A stretch of DNA of 37,164 nucleotides from a virus, in the IMG/VR virus record IMGVR_UViG_3300050821_000418, positions 1 to 37,164 of that record, one strand, 5' to 3'. Both the position numbers and the translations under genes were made by a program. Within the stretch, counting starts at the first letter, position 1. Every line of letters begins with the position of its first letter. Under the pieces are notes generated by a model. The model ran no database searches, had not been told where the DNA came from, and was given only the letters and a program-made list of their open reading frames with translations. Shown here piece by piece: positions 28,862-35,042 of this stretch.

Positions 28862-29043
28862 CGGCACAATATAAAATTCAATATTTCAATAAACAGCATC
28901 AACTTGTTGAGTCGGATTGGACTAATATTGATGTTCCGATTATCGAGCCTTGTTGTATAACTGGAATTTGGTTTAAAGAGCAAATTACACAAGAACAATA
29001 TAAAGAATTTATGAAGCAGTTTGAGCCGATGGGAAGTTGTTAA
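28858..29043 (+). CDS. Hypothetical protein, 61 aa
   Basis: MTAQYKIQYFNKQHQLVESD leads into a beta-rich half with CCITGIWFKEQ and a helical end with Phe and Met. AGGA lies upstream. Function unknown. A terminator follows, closing this gene group. Confidence 0.6.
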   Translation: MTAQYKIQYFNKQHQLVESDWTNIDVPIIEPCCITGIWFKEQITQEQYKEFMKQFEPMGSC

Positions 29044-29059
29044 TTTTCGTTGCATTGCA

Positions 29060-29103
29060 GCATAGCTTGTTATGCGTTTATCGTATAACAGCTATGCATT
29101 TTT
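29060..29103 (+). terminator. Intrinsic terminator
   Basis: GCATAGCTTGTTAT (29060-29073) pairs with ATAACAGCTATGC (29085-29097) with one bulged T, then comes ATTTTT. It lies 17 bases after the stop at 29043. Confidence 0.8.
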
Positions 29104-29295
29104 ATGTGTTGATTTATCGTAGTGAATTTTCTAATGTTGATTATCGAATGCAGCGCAAGAGTTCCTAAAAGAGGGCCGTGAAAGCGAATAGGGCGAACAA
29201 GCAGTAGCTCCGGCGGGAATAATAGGAAGCGTAGTTTGGCAGGTTACAGTTAGCAGTCTAACGACCAATGTTGTGCATTCGAGCTAACGAAGTTA
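29104..29295. other. Gene-free stretch before the first tRNA-like element
   Basis: No ORF of useful length with a ribosome site is seen. The sequence is richer in G and purines than the surroundings (for instance GAGGGCCGTGAAAGCG). A short hairpin GTTAG-CAGT-CTAAC lies near 29248. CTAACGA recurs three times. It may be 5' sequence of a non-coding transcript that includes the tRNA-like element. Confidence 0.3.
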
Positions 29296-29402
29296 TGGGG
29301 CGCTTGGTAGGTGTATCGGTTCAGTGCCGAGTTTTCTATCACTGAGATAGAAAATAACGTTAGGTTCAATTCCTAACCGCTCCACTTTAATTCGAGCTAA
29401 CG
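29277..29402. repeat. 13-bp direct repeats flanking the first tRNA-like element
   Basis: ATTCGAGCTAACG occurs at 29277-29289 and again at 29390-29402, one copy on each side of the element at 29296-29384. The copies are exact and 113 bases apart, as from a target-site duplication or recombination between short repeats. Confidence 0.65.
29296..29384 (+). ncRNA. tRNA-like RNA with long variable-type hairpin (copy 1)
   Basis: Ends pair as TGGGGCG/CGCTCCA. The T arm is canonical (TTAGG-TTCAATT-CCTAA). An anticodon-like arm TCGG-TTCAGTG-CCGA has only four pairs; its loop would give CAG. A 9-bp hairpin TTTTCTATC-ACTGA-GATAGAAAA lies where a class II variable arm belongs. The D region is short and cannot form a normal arm, and no CCA follows. 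The element shares ends and T arm with 30231-30324. It may be a decayed tRNA-Leu/Ser or a tRNA mimic. Confidence 0.5.
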
Positions 29403-29423
29403 CGGCAAACGGAGAAATGGGAA

Positions 29424-29591
29424 ATGGAACGATTTACGCAAGCAAATACCGTCGGCTATACTGATGAAGAACTGGTGAAGCTTAATCATCTTTTTAATGA
29501 TCGTGTAAAGCGATATTCTCAAGATGATAAGAGTTTTCACGACTATGTTGCCGAACGAGTTCTTGCTGAATTTGACGGTGGATTGCTATGA
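29424..29591 (+). CDS. Small hypothetical protein, 55 aa
   Basis: GGAG nine bases upstream and an ATGA overlap with the next gene support this ORF. The product starts MERFTQANTVGYTDEELVKL and ends VAERVLAEFDGGLL. It is acidic and helical. Codons here are richer in G and C than in the structural genes. No family recognised. Confidence 0.65.
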   Translation: MERFTQANTVGYTDEELVKLNHLFNDRVKRYSQDDKSFHDYVAERVLAEFDGGLL

Positions 29592-29986
29592 ACATTATCA
29601 CCTATCATTCAAGCAACGCCAAGCCTCACGAGGCTTGGCTAGCTTATGTTGAGCTAGCTAATGGCGAGCAATGGCTTGTGCGATGTACGGGCCATAGCGA
29701 GCTAGAGGCTAAGACGAAAGCACAAGTGTTGTGGGATAGGGAGCGAGCAAAGTATAAAGTTCACAACGAATTGGTTGATAACGCCGTAGCCGAAATGAAG
29801 AAGGTTGATTGTCAAGGCGAGCAACCTAAGAGGATCGACGGTCGTGGCGCTCATGCCAGTGCAATGTTTGCTGGCAAGATGTGGATGATCAATCGAGCTA
29901 CGCACCATCTTTGTCGAATTGATCCGAGCGAGTTGACAGTGTATGAGGCTAAGGGATATGTAAGGGGTGGACCTAGGAGTAAATGA
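29588..29986 (+). CDS. Hypothetical protein, 132 aa
   Basis: The N-terminal half (HEAWLAYVELANGEQWLVRC) is beta-rich, then helix (LEAKTKAQVLWDRERAKYKV), then a basic Ala/Gly part (KRIDGRGAHASAMFAGKMWM). I do not recognise a family. Codon use is more GC-rich than in the lysis and structural genes, like the ParB-like gene downstream. It is coupled to both neighbours by ATGA overlaps. Confidence 0.65.
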   Translation: MNIITYHSSNAKPHEAWLAYVELANGEQWLVRCTGHSELEAKTKAQVLWDRERAKYKVHNELVDNAVAEMKKVDCQGEQPKRIDGRGAHASAMFAGKMWMINRATHHLCRIDPSELTVYEAKGYVRGGPRSK

Positions 29987-30126
29987 AAATGACAAATCGA
30001 ATGTTACCTGTAATTCAATTAACTGTTGTAATTGCGCCTAAAGGTGTTGGAATATTTGATTTGAGATTTTGGCAATCGTGGAAAAGAATGGTGTGGCATT
30101 CTAGCTGGGGACCACGAAGCAAGTAA
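29983..30126 (+). CDS. Small Trp-rich protein, 47 aa
   Basis: The ORF MKMTNRMLPVIQLTVVIAPK... continues with FDLRFWQSWKRMVWHSSWGP. Its ATG overlaps the previous stop (ATGA) and AGGAG lies just upstream. The Trp/Arg-rich amphipathic end could bind membrane or nucleic acid. Function unknown. Confidence 0.55.
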   Translation: MKMTNRMLPVIQLTVVIAPKGVGIFDLRFWQSWKRMVWHSSWGPRSK

Positions 30127-30188
30127 TTTAATTTCAATAATTGTAGCAATAAAACAATTTAATTACCTAATAATTATCTTAGAGGCTA

Positions 30189-30216
30189 TTGACAATCTAA
30201 TTAAATCGTTTAAGTT
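30189..30216 (+). promoter_or_regulatory. Promoter TTGACA-N16-TAAGTT with dyad
   Basis: The -35 (30189-30194) is perfect and the -10-like TAAGTT (30211-30216) is the same as at 26353 and 31236. CTAATTAAA and TTTAAGTTAG form an imperfect dyad across the spacer and -10. The preceding GGCTA recurs at 26715. Transcription would start within the tRNA-like element just downstream and read into the ParB-like gene. The remaining gap (30127-30188) is AT-rich with nothing else seen. Confidence 0.6.
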
Positions 30217-30230
30217 AGTAGTGCGTTGAA

Positions 30231-30324
30231 TGGGGTTCCTGGTTGGGTTTGGCGGATAGTGACCGCACGTTGATAGTTAAACTGACTATTAATGGAACGC
30301 TAGGTTCAATTCCTAGTAACTCCA
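30231..30324 (+). ncRNA. tRNA-like RNA with long variable-type hairpin (copy 2)
   Basis: Ends pair as TGGGGTT/AACTCCA. The T arm CTAGG-TTCAATT-CCTAG is nearly the same as in copy 1. A four-pair arm GCGG-ATAGTGA-CCGC sits in the anticodon place, and an 8-pair hairpin TTGATAGT-TAAACTG-ACTATTAA is the long arm. The D region again cannot form a standard arm and no CCA is encoded. Copies share the 5' TGGGG and 3' CTCCACT. It lies between the promoter above and the ParB-like gene, so it could also act in that gene's leader. Confidence 0.5.
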
Positions 30325-30381
30325 CTAACGAAACGCAGTCAAATGATAGGCAAATTCAAATTGAGCGCGAGGGAAACAGTC

Positions 30382-31203
30382 ATGAGCAAAGCAACTGGCA
30401 TAGCTTCAATCGCCGAAGGTCGCTCGGACCTTCACAAGATCAATCCCAAGCTGATTAAGGTCAAGCCCGATTGGAATGGGCGTGACTTTAATGATCCGCT
30501 TAATCAGGCTCACATAGATCAATTGGCGTTGTCCATTGCCGAAGTCGGCGTCAAAGAGCCTCTAACGGTCTATTGGGAGGATGGGGCGGCTTGGTTGTCG
30601 GATGGCGAATGCCGCTTGCGAGCTACATTATTGGCAATTGGTCGTGGTGCTGATATTAAGACCGTTCCTTGCAAACTTGAGGAACGTTACGGCAATGATG
30701 CTGACAAGCTATTCAGCCAGATCATTCGCAATAGCGGTAAGCCGTTCTCTCAAATGGAGCAAGCTAAGGTGTTCAAGCGGCTTGTCGATATGGGATGGCA
30801 GCAAGGCGAGATAGCTAAGAAAGCTGGCATTAGTCCTGCCAGGATTAGCCAAATTCTCGACTTGCTCTCAATGCCGGAACAGATTAAGCAAATGGTGGTT
30901 GCTGGTCAAGTGTCTGCATCAATGGCCGTAGCGACGTTGAAAGAGCACAATGGAGCTAAGGCGACGCAAGTGCTTCAGGACGCTGTAGCGATTGCGCAGA
31001 GTGAAGGTAAAGAGCGGGCATTACCGAAGCATGTTGAAACACCGATTGTCAAGCCACCGGCCGGAAAGCGTAGCTTGGGGATTGAAAAGACGGTTAAGGA
31101 AGCGTTTGAATTTGCCGATGTTGATGACAGCGACAATGAAATTGTTGTTATCAAAATGCCAAATGAACAATGGGAAGCTATCAGAAAAGCGTTGAAACTG
31201 TGA
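30382..31203 (+). CDS. ParB-like partition/nuclease-domain protein
   Basis: The ATG at 30382 (GAGG upstream) is preferred to the one at 30343, which lies just after the tRNA-like element. The 273-aa protein has the ParB N-terminal fold: INPKLIKVKPDWNGRDFNDP, then LALSIAEVGVKEPLTVYW and LSDGECRLRAT (the GE.R motif), followed by an HTH domain (QGEIAKKAGISPARISQILD). The C-terminal part is acidic and helical. Phage ParB-like proteins can act in partition, regulation or as nucleases/CTPases; no ParA is seen here. The codons are notably GC-richer than elsewhere, hinting at separate origin. A 14-bp perfect dyad follows. Confidence 0.85.
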   Translation: MSKATGIASIAEGRSDLHKINPKLIKVKPDWNGRDFNDPLNQAHIDQLALSIAEVGVKEPLTVYWEDGAAWLSDGECRLRATLLAIGRGADIKTVPCKLEERYGNDADKLFSQIIRNSGKPFSQMEQAKVFKRLVDMGWQQGEIAKKAGISPARISQILDLLSMPEQIKQMVVAGQVSASMAVATLKEHNGAKATQVLQDAVAIAQSEGKERALPKHVETPIVKPPAGKRSLGIEKTVKEAFEFADVDDSDNEIVVIKMPNEQWEAIRKALKL

Positions 31204-31212
31204 AATTAAAGC

Positions 31213-31252
31213 TTGACAAGGCTAACGGCATTTTCTAAGTTAGCCTTGTCAA
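31213..31252 (+). promoter_or_regulatory. Perfect 14-bp dyad overlapping promoter TTGACA-N17-TAAGTT
   Basis: TTGACAAGGCTAAC (31213-31226) is the exact complement of GTTAGCCTTGTCAA (31239-31252). The left arm starts with the -35, and the -10-like TAAGTT (31236-31241) runs into the right arm. No T-run follows, so an operator is likelier than a terminator. The adjacent ParB-like protein or an HTH protein could bind it. It would control the genes from 31275. Confidence 0.6.
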
Positions 31253-31274
31253 ATGCAAATGGAGGGAATGACAA

Positions 31275-31493
31275 ATGAGCAAGACTCTTCGCGAAAAGTT
31301 CATTGAAGCTTTGATTGCTCGTGGTGAAAGAAAAACTCACGAACTAACATCATCTATTGTATTTACCCGCAAGGAAGGCGGCTATTATTACGTCGGTCGT
31401 TCCGGTTCTTTGAGATATGGTTCATCGCGAACCAACAGCGTTCCTTGCTCTAGCAAGTGGAAAGCCATGCTGCTTATTGAAGGAATGATTTAA
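31275..31493 (+). CDS. Hypothetical protein, 72 aa
   Basis: GGAGG lies about ten bases upstream. The protein starts with a helix (LREKFIEALIARGERKTHEL) followed by beta strands (YYYVGRSGSLRYGSSRTNSV). The R-x-S-G-S-L-R-x-G motif recalls small phage proteins with no known role. The stop overlaps the next ATG (TAATG). Confidence 0.65.
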   Translation: MSKTLREKFIEALIARGERKTHELTSSIVFTRKEGGYYYVGRSGSLRYGSSRTNSVPCSSKWKAMLLIEGMI

Positions 31494-31681
31494 TGTGTAA
31501 ATATTGCGACGCTATACGCCAGCATGCGGGATTGATCGTTACTTTAAGTCTCGGTTCAATGAGCACGCGCGATGCTTTGCATTGTCTTGCTACGATGTAT
31601 GCACTTAGCAAGCGCGATGCAAAATGGAGGAATGACAAATGGCTTACACGGTTATCAACTTTAAGACAAAGAAGGCTTTGA
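31493..31681 (+). CDS. Hypothetical protein, 62 aa
   Basis: It starts at a TAATG junction with MCKYCDAIRQHAGLIVTL and ends in a strongly basic tail (RNDKWLTRLSTLRQRRL). The tail is read from a segment overlapping the next gene by 43 bases, so the true product may be shorter-lived or frame-constrained. C-x-x-C near the start suggests half a zinc site. Unknown family. Confidence 0.5.
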   Translation: MCKYCDAIRQHAGLIVTLSLGSMSTRDALHCLATMYALSKRDAKWRNDKWLTRLSTLRQRRL

Positions 31682-31917
31682 AGGAAGCTGTTGCTTATTG
31701 GCATGATTATAATAAACTTGATGTTGATGCACGAGTTAAAATGTCAAAAGAACGCGGCGGGATTGCACAAGATATTCGCGCTTATCAACCGAGACTTGGC
31801 CCGGACCTTTCCAATTATACAGGTTCGGTTTGCATCGAAAGTCCACATTATCCGGCTGCGCATACTTGGTACGCGGCTTGCCAAATGAAAGATGGTGTGA
31901 TAATTAAAGTGAAGTAA
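31639..31917 (+). CDS. Hypothetical protein, 92 aa
   Basis: A strong GGAGG lies nine bases before the ATG. The sequence begins with helices (FKTKKALKEAVAYWHDYNK) and ends with beta strands rich in Tyr and His (IESPHYPAAHTWYAACQM). No known family. It overlaps the previous gene's end. Confidence 0.65.
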   Translation: MAYTVINFKTKKALKEAVAYWHDYNKLDVDARVKMSKERGGIAQDIRAYQPRLGPDLSNYTGSVCIESPHYPAAHTWYAACQMKDGVIIKVK

Positions 31918-31918
31918 T

Positions 31919-32053
31919 ATGACATATCTCATTATTGTCGAGTGGTTCTTAATCTTTAACGGTGTTATATTTCTTTGGCTAACAAGGAAACATAGACATG
32001 AATTGGCCAGTAAAACAAATAACGTTAGAGCAAGCGCGAAAAGCATATCCTGA
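31919..32053 (+). CDS. Small single-TM protein, 44 aa (possible)
   Basis: The ORF MTYLIIVEWFLIFNGVIFLW continues LTRKHRHELASK. It has one clear membrane helix followed by a basic cytoplasmic-type tail. It begins one base after the previous stop and overlaps the next gene by 56 bases. The ribosome site is moderate. Confidence 0.45.
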   Translation: MTYLIIVEWFLIFNGVIFLWLTRKHRHELASKTNNVRASAKSIS

Positions 32054-32375
32054 TAACATTCAAGGTCCGTTATGTCCCGCTTGCGGCGATAAATTAGGTC
32101 ACGATGGACCTTGTGTATCAGCGGCGATGTATGGGGTTAAAGGTCAAGCTAGCTATCCGCCGTTCTATGATTTAGAAGATCGTAAGCAACACGAACGTCG
32201 CAGATTACCAGAACGCAAGCCACTACAAATTAAAGTCCTGGTATATAATGCCGCCGATGAATTGATCCGGGATCATACGAAGGATTTCAAGAAAGAGACA
32301 ACTCGCAAATGGCTTAATAACTGTTTATTGTGGGCAGTTAAGAATGGTTATTCGGTGGAAATTAGTAATGGTTGA
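31998..32375 (+). CDS. Hypothetical protein, 125 aa, paralogue of the 34274 gene product
   Basis: AAGGA lies upstream of the ATG. The N-terminal part has a C-x-x-C-G knuckle (PLCPACGDKLGHDGPC), probably zinc-binding. The C-terminal part (QIKVLVYNAADELIRDHTKD, then TRKWLNNCLLWAVKNGYSVE) is the same domain as the 73-aa protein at 34274-34495, so the fold is duplicated in this region. Function unknown. Confidence 0.65.
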   Translation: MNWPVKQITLEQARKAYPDNIQGPLCPACGDKLGHDGPCVSAAMYGVKGQASYPPFYDLEDRKQHERRRLPERKPLQIKVLVYNAADELIRDHTKDFKKETTRKWLNNCLLWAVKNGYSVEISNG

Positions 32376-32399
32376 TTTCTCATTGGAGGAAAATTACAC

Positions 32400-32657
32400 A
32401 TGGATAGTCAAGAATATCGCGGCTTGATATCGCGTATAATTCGCGTGACGATGAAAAAGAACTTTCCGTTATTGGCTAAAAATGGCAGTCGAAAGGCGCT
32501 TGAAAGCGCGTCTAAGCAAGCTGCTACGGCTATTCACGCGCGCATGTATGGCGCAAATGTCGATGGTGTGGCGTCGCCTATATGGCGTAGTGATGGTGAT
32601 CAGTATCCACGAGTTGATGCTAGCGAAATGTTGAAGGATATTGAAAATGGAACATAA
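32400..32657 (+). CDS. Hypothetical protein, 85 aa
   Basis: GGAGG lies before the ATG. The first 55 residues look helical (LISRIIRVTMKKNFPLLAKN, then RKALESASKQAATAIHARMY), the rest loop-rich. Basic. Function unknown. It overlaps the next gene by 11 bases. Confidence 0.6.
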   Translation: MDSQEYRGLISRIIRVTMKKNFPLLAKNGSRKALESASKQAATAIHARMYGANVDGVASPIWRSDGDQYPRVDASEMLKDIENGT

Positions 32658-32823
32658 TACATCAGCTTACAATGACGGTCAAAAGTGGCTTGTGTATTGT
32701 GTGAACTGCGGTCTTGAGGAAAACGCATTGACTGCAACAAGTTGCGATCAGCGATATGTTGTTAATAAATTTGTTTCTGATGGAGATAAGAAGAAGGTTG
32801 ACAAGGTAACGAAACCAAAATAG
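32647..32823 (+). CDS. Small hypothetical protein, 58 aa
   Basis: The ATG at 32647 is preferred over a TTG two codons upstream. WLVYCVNCGLEENALTATSC suggests a beta hairpin with a C-x-x-C and a further Cys, and the end is Lys-rich (DGDKKKVDKVTKPK). Family unknown. Confidence 0.6.
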   Translation: MEHNTSAYNDGQKWLVYCVNCGLEENALTATSCDQRYVVNKFVSDGDKKKVDKVTKPK

Positions 32824-32874
32824 ATAATCGGTATTGTTCCAATAATGGATCATAACAAAACAGATAGGTGTTAA

Positions 32875-33573
32875 ATGGCTAAGGGTAGTAAAAAGGTTGT
32901 GGAAGTTGGTTCTGATGTTAATCGCGCCATGCTTGCACAGATTGCGAGCGGTTTTATTAAGTATGTCAACAAGGACGAAGCGTTGTCGGCTGGTTTAAAT
33001 CATAATCCGCCGCTTGTTGAGGTTAATACTGGTGCGCCAAACCCCGAAGATGCTTCTAGGGTCATGGTTCGCATTACCGAGGCCGGCGCGGCTTACTTGA
33101 CGCAAGCTGCTAATCCTGTAAATGAGCCTGTCAAGGAAGTTGAGCGTACAGTTTCTAATTTTGCATTGATGACGGGTGTTGTATTGCCTCCGTCAAAGCG
33201 TGGGACTGGATTGCGTGGCGGTGCAGGTGCTCCTAAGAAATATCCGTTCGATGAAATGGAGATTGGACATACGTTCTTTGTTCCAGTTTCGACAACGCAT
33301 CCTGATCCGGTTAAGACGTTAGGAAGCACGGTGTCGAGTGCTAATATGCGTTTTGCTGAAGAGACTGGCGAAACCAAGACTGTTGAGCGTTCGAAGCGTG
33401 GTAAGGGTAATAAGTTAGAACTTGATGCTAACGGCAACAAGATTGTCGAGACTAAGACGGTTCCTGTGTATAAGTTTACGCGCAAGTTTGAAATTCGTGG
33501 TGTTGAGAAGGGAAAAACGTATGGTAATTGGACTGCCGATAGTGACGGCGCTCTAATTGCTCGTACAGCGTAA
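32875..33573 (+). CDS. Phage protein, 232 aa, C-terminal DUF7303-like domain
   Basis: An AGGTG precedes the ATG. The N-terminal half has alternating helix/strand (LAQIASGFIKYVNKDEALSA, EDASRVMVRITEAGAAYLTQ). The C-terminal half carries a domain starting KKYPFDEMEIGHTFFVP and ending with a VYKFTRKFEIRGVE segment and a Trp, like the small protein at 34012 (YQWSKMNIGDSFLMD...LGFKFVCR); this is a widespread phage domain of unknown role. The codons are GC-richer than in neighbours. An intrinsic terminator follows. Confidence 0.65.
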   Translation: MAKGSKKVVEVGSDVNRAMLAQIASGFIKYVNKDEALSAGLNHNPPLVEVNTGAPNPEDASRVMVRITEAGAAYLTQAANPVNEPVKEVERTVSNFALMTGVVLPPSKRGTGLRGGAGAPKKYPFDEMEIGHTFFVPVSTTHPDPVKTLGSTVSSANMRFAEETGETKTVERSKRGKGNKLELDANGNKIVETKTVPVYKFTRKFEIRGVEKGKTYGNWTADSDGALIARTA

Positions 33574-33598
33574 GCTAAAACAGCCAAATGATAGCGAG

Positions 33599-33629
33599 CC
33601 TCCCAATTTAAACAAGTTGGGAGGTTTTT
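33599..33629 (+). terminator. Intrinsic terminator
   Basis: CCTCCCAA (33599-33606) pairs exactly with TTGGGAGG (33617-33624) around a ten-base loop, followed by TTTTT. It lies 25 bases after the stop at 33573. The GGGAGG of the right arm can also serve as ribosome site of the next gene, whose ATG is at 33632. Confidence 0.9.
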
Positions 33630-33631
33630 AA

Positions 33632-34015
33632 ATGGTTAATAAAAAAATGGATAAAGAAAATCAATCGTCAATAGTAATAAAGCTTGCAAAAGCTATTTGT
33701 AAAGCTGAAGGCAAAAATCCTAATAAAATGTATAAAGGTAAGCCACTTTGGCAATATAGTATTGATTTTGCTAAAGCTTTGGCATTGGAATTACCGGAAT
33801 TTTCAAAAAAGAAAGAAGAAATCAAACAATCTAGAATATCGCCATTACAATACGATGAAAAGATAAAGAATGGTGTTCAATGTTACATTGAAATATTTAA
33901 TGATGGAACACCCAAATCATTAGGTAGATATGAGCATGTAAATAATATGAAGTCGGATGCTTTAGACTTGCATATGCGTTCGTTGAAAGCGGCAATAAAT
34001 GGAATGATAAAATGA
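33632..34015 (+). CDS. Hypothetical protein, 127 aa
   Basis: Lys-rich mixed protein: SSIVIKLAKAICKAEGKNPN, then PLWQYSIDFAKALALELPEF and a C-terminal helix (SDALDLHMRSLKAAINGMIK). GGAGG of the terminator arm is eight bases upstream. Function unknown. It overlaps the next gene by four bases (ATGA). Confidence 0.6.
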   Translation: MVNKKMDKENQSSIVIKLAKAICKAEGKNPNKMYKGKPLWQYSIDFAKALALELPEFSKKKEEIKQSRISPLQYDEKIKNGVQCYIEIFNDGTPKSLGRYEHVNNMKSDALDLHMRSLKAAINGMIK

Positions 34016-34239
34016 TTAAAATAGATAAAAATATCCCAATTTATCCGAGAAAAGTACAAGATAATAATCCAGAAAGAAAATATCAATGGAGTAAAATGAA
34101 TATCGGCGATTCGTTTTTAATGGATGTTAGCACTATCTTTAGTGCTAGAGCAATTGCACATAGGGCAGGAATAAAGTTAGGATTTAAATTTGTATGTAGA
34201 CATGATAAGAGTGGTTTTCGTGTTTGGAGAACGGAATAG
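34012..34239 (+). CDS. DUF7303-like small protein, 75 aa
   Basis: The pattern YQWSKMNIGDSFLMD, then AIAHRAGIKLGFKFVCRHD and GFRVWRTE is the stand-alone form of the domain seen at the C-terminus of the 232-aa protein at 32875. Phages often carry one or more copies without known role. It is coupled to the previous gene by ATGA. Confidence 0.7.
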   Translation: MIKIDKNIPIYPRKVQDNNPERKYQWSKMNIGDSFLMDVSTIFSARAIAHRAGIKLGFKFVCRHDKSGFRVWRTE

Positions 34240-34273
34240 AAAAGTCGGTTCCGGGTTTTTGTGAAAGATAAAA

Positions 34274-34495
34274 ATGATAAATGATGATAAGAGATTACAC
34301 GGTCCTGAGTCTGCACCTTTATTAAATCCAGTTGAAAGCTTGCCTGTTAGAGTTACAGTATATGATAAAAATGATCATATAATTAGACAAGAGACGGTTG
34401 ACTTTTCTAATCGTCGGCATAGAGTATGGATAGGGCAAATTACCGCATGGGCAATACAGCAAGATTTTGTTGTTGAGACAAGTAAAGGGAAATGA
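34274..34495 (+). CDS. Hypothetical protein, 73 aa, paralogue of the 31998 gene product
   Basis: SLPVRVTVYDKNDHIIRQET then RRHRVWIGQITAWAIQQDFV corresponds position by position to the C-terminal part of the 125-aa protein (QIKVLVYNAADELIRDHTKD). It lacks that protein's zinc knuckle. Function unknown. Confidence 0.6.
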   Translation: MINDDKRLHGPESAPLLNPVESLPVRVTVYDKNDHIIRQETVDFSNRRHRVWIGQITAWAIQQDFVVETSKGK

Positions 34496-34496
34496 A

Positions 34497-34718
34497 ATGA
34501 GCAACAGTTATAATGATGAATGTGAAATTTCTCAGTTAATAACTCGTATTCGAGATAGAGAAGATGAAGAAAGAGCTAGAGCGGATAAATATCAAAATTG
34601 GTATAATGTTGAAATAAATAAGATTCGTTGGTCAGAAGTAGTTTTAGGGGCTATTTTAAGTCCTGTTATATTAATATTTTTATATATTATAATTTATTTA
34701 ATTAGTCATTCGCATTAA
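34497..34718 (+). CDS. Small tail-anchored membrane protein, 73 aa
   Basis: The ATG at 34497 is two bases after the previous stop. A charged helical domain (LITRIRDREDEERARADKYQ) is followed by one C-terminal membrane helix (LGAILSPVILIFLYIIIYLI). This design suits an inner-membrane protein with a cytoplasmic coiled coil. Function unknown. Confidence 0.6.
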   Translation: MSNSYNDECEISQLITRIRDREDEERARADKYQNWYNVEINKIRWSEVVLGAILSPVILIFLYIIIYLISHSH

Positions 34719-34728
34719 ATGAGCTAAT

Positions 34729-34805
34729 GCGCTCGTATGCTAATCGGTAACGCAAAGAAACTTAAAATTTCTTGTTTCTCAGTTCAAATCTGAGCGAGCG
34801 CACCA
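34729..34805 (+). tRNA. tRNA with UAA anticodon (Leu, class I shape)
   Basis: Acceptor GCGCTCG/CGAGCGC, D arm with AATCGGTAA loop (three good pairs), anticodon stem AGAAA/TTTCT with loop CTTAAAA (TAA at 34763-34765), T arm CTCAG-TTCAAAT-CTGAG, discriminator A and encoded CCA. It should read UUA, the most used Leu codon here. The variable loop is only five bases, whereas bacterial tRNA-Leu normally has a long arm, so its charging identity is uncertain. Confidence 0.88.
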
Positions 34806-34825
34806 ATATTAACGGAGAAATGAAA

Positions 34826-35038
34826 ATGTCCAATCATCACAAAATAGCCAATTCATCGTCAATCGAACATATTGATTACCATGATGATATTAACACGCTT
34901 GAAATAAAGTTTATTTCAGGTACGACTTATCATTATCCGAATTGTTCTAAGCATCATTATGAAGCATTGAAGCAAGCTGAAAGTGCAGGGAAGTATTTTC
35001 AACAGAATATTCGTGCAATGTCGTGTAAGAAGGTTTAG
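34826..35038 (+). CDS. KTSC domain protein, 70 aa
   Basis: SIEHIDYHDDINTLEIKFIS then GTTYHYPNCSKHHYEALKQA and ESAGKYFQQNIR match the KTSC domain (I..I.Y......L.V.F..G..Y.Y......Y..L..A.S.G.YF...IR), a small domain common in phages and named for Lys-tRNA synthetase-associated occurrences. I choose the ATG at 34826, eight bases after GGAG; frames starting upstream run through the tRNA. Confidence 0.85.
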   Translation: MSNHHKIANSSSIEHIDYHDDINTLEIKFISGTTYHYPNCSKHHYEALKQAESAGKYFQQNIRAMSCKKV

Positions 35039-35042
35039 TAAG

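Noticed and set aside
29296-29384. Standard functional tRNA-Leu(CAG)
   Set aside because: No normal D arm, a four-pair anticodon stem, pyrimidine after the anticodon and no CCA; reported instead as tRNA-like RNA.
30243-30458. 71-aa ORF overlapping the second tRNA-like element and ParB-like start
   Set aside because: Out-of-frame shadow; the ParB-like frame is clearly the coding one and the upstream part lies in the RNA element.
31213-31252. Dyad after the ParB-like gene as an intrinsic terminator
   Set aside because: Stem is perfect but no T-run follows on either strand; promoter hexamers inside it favour an operator.
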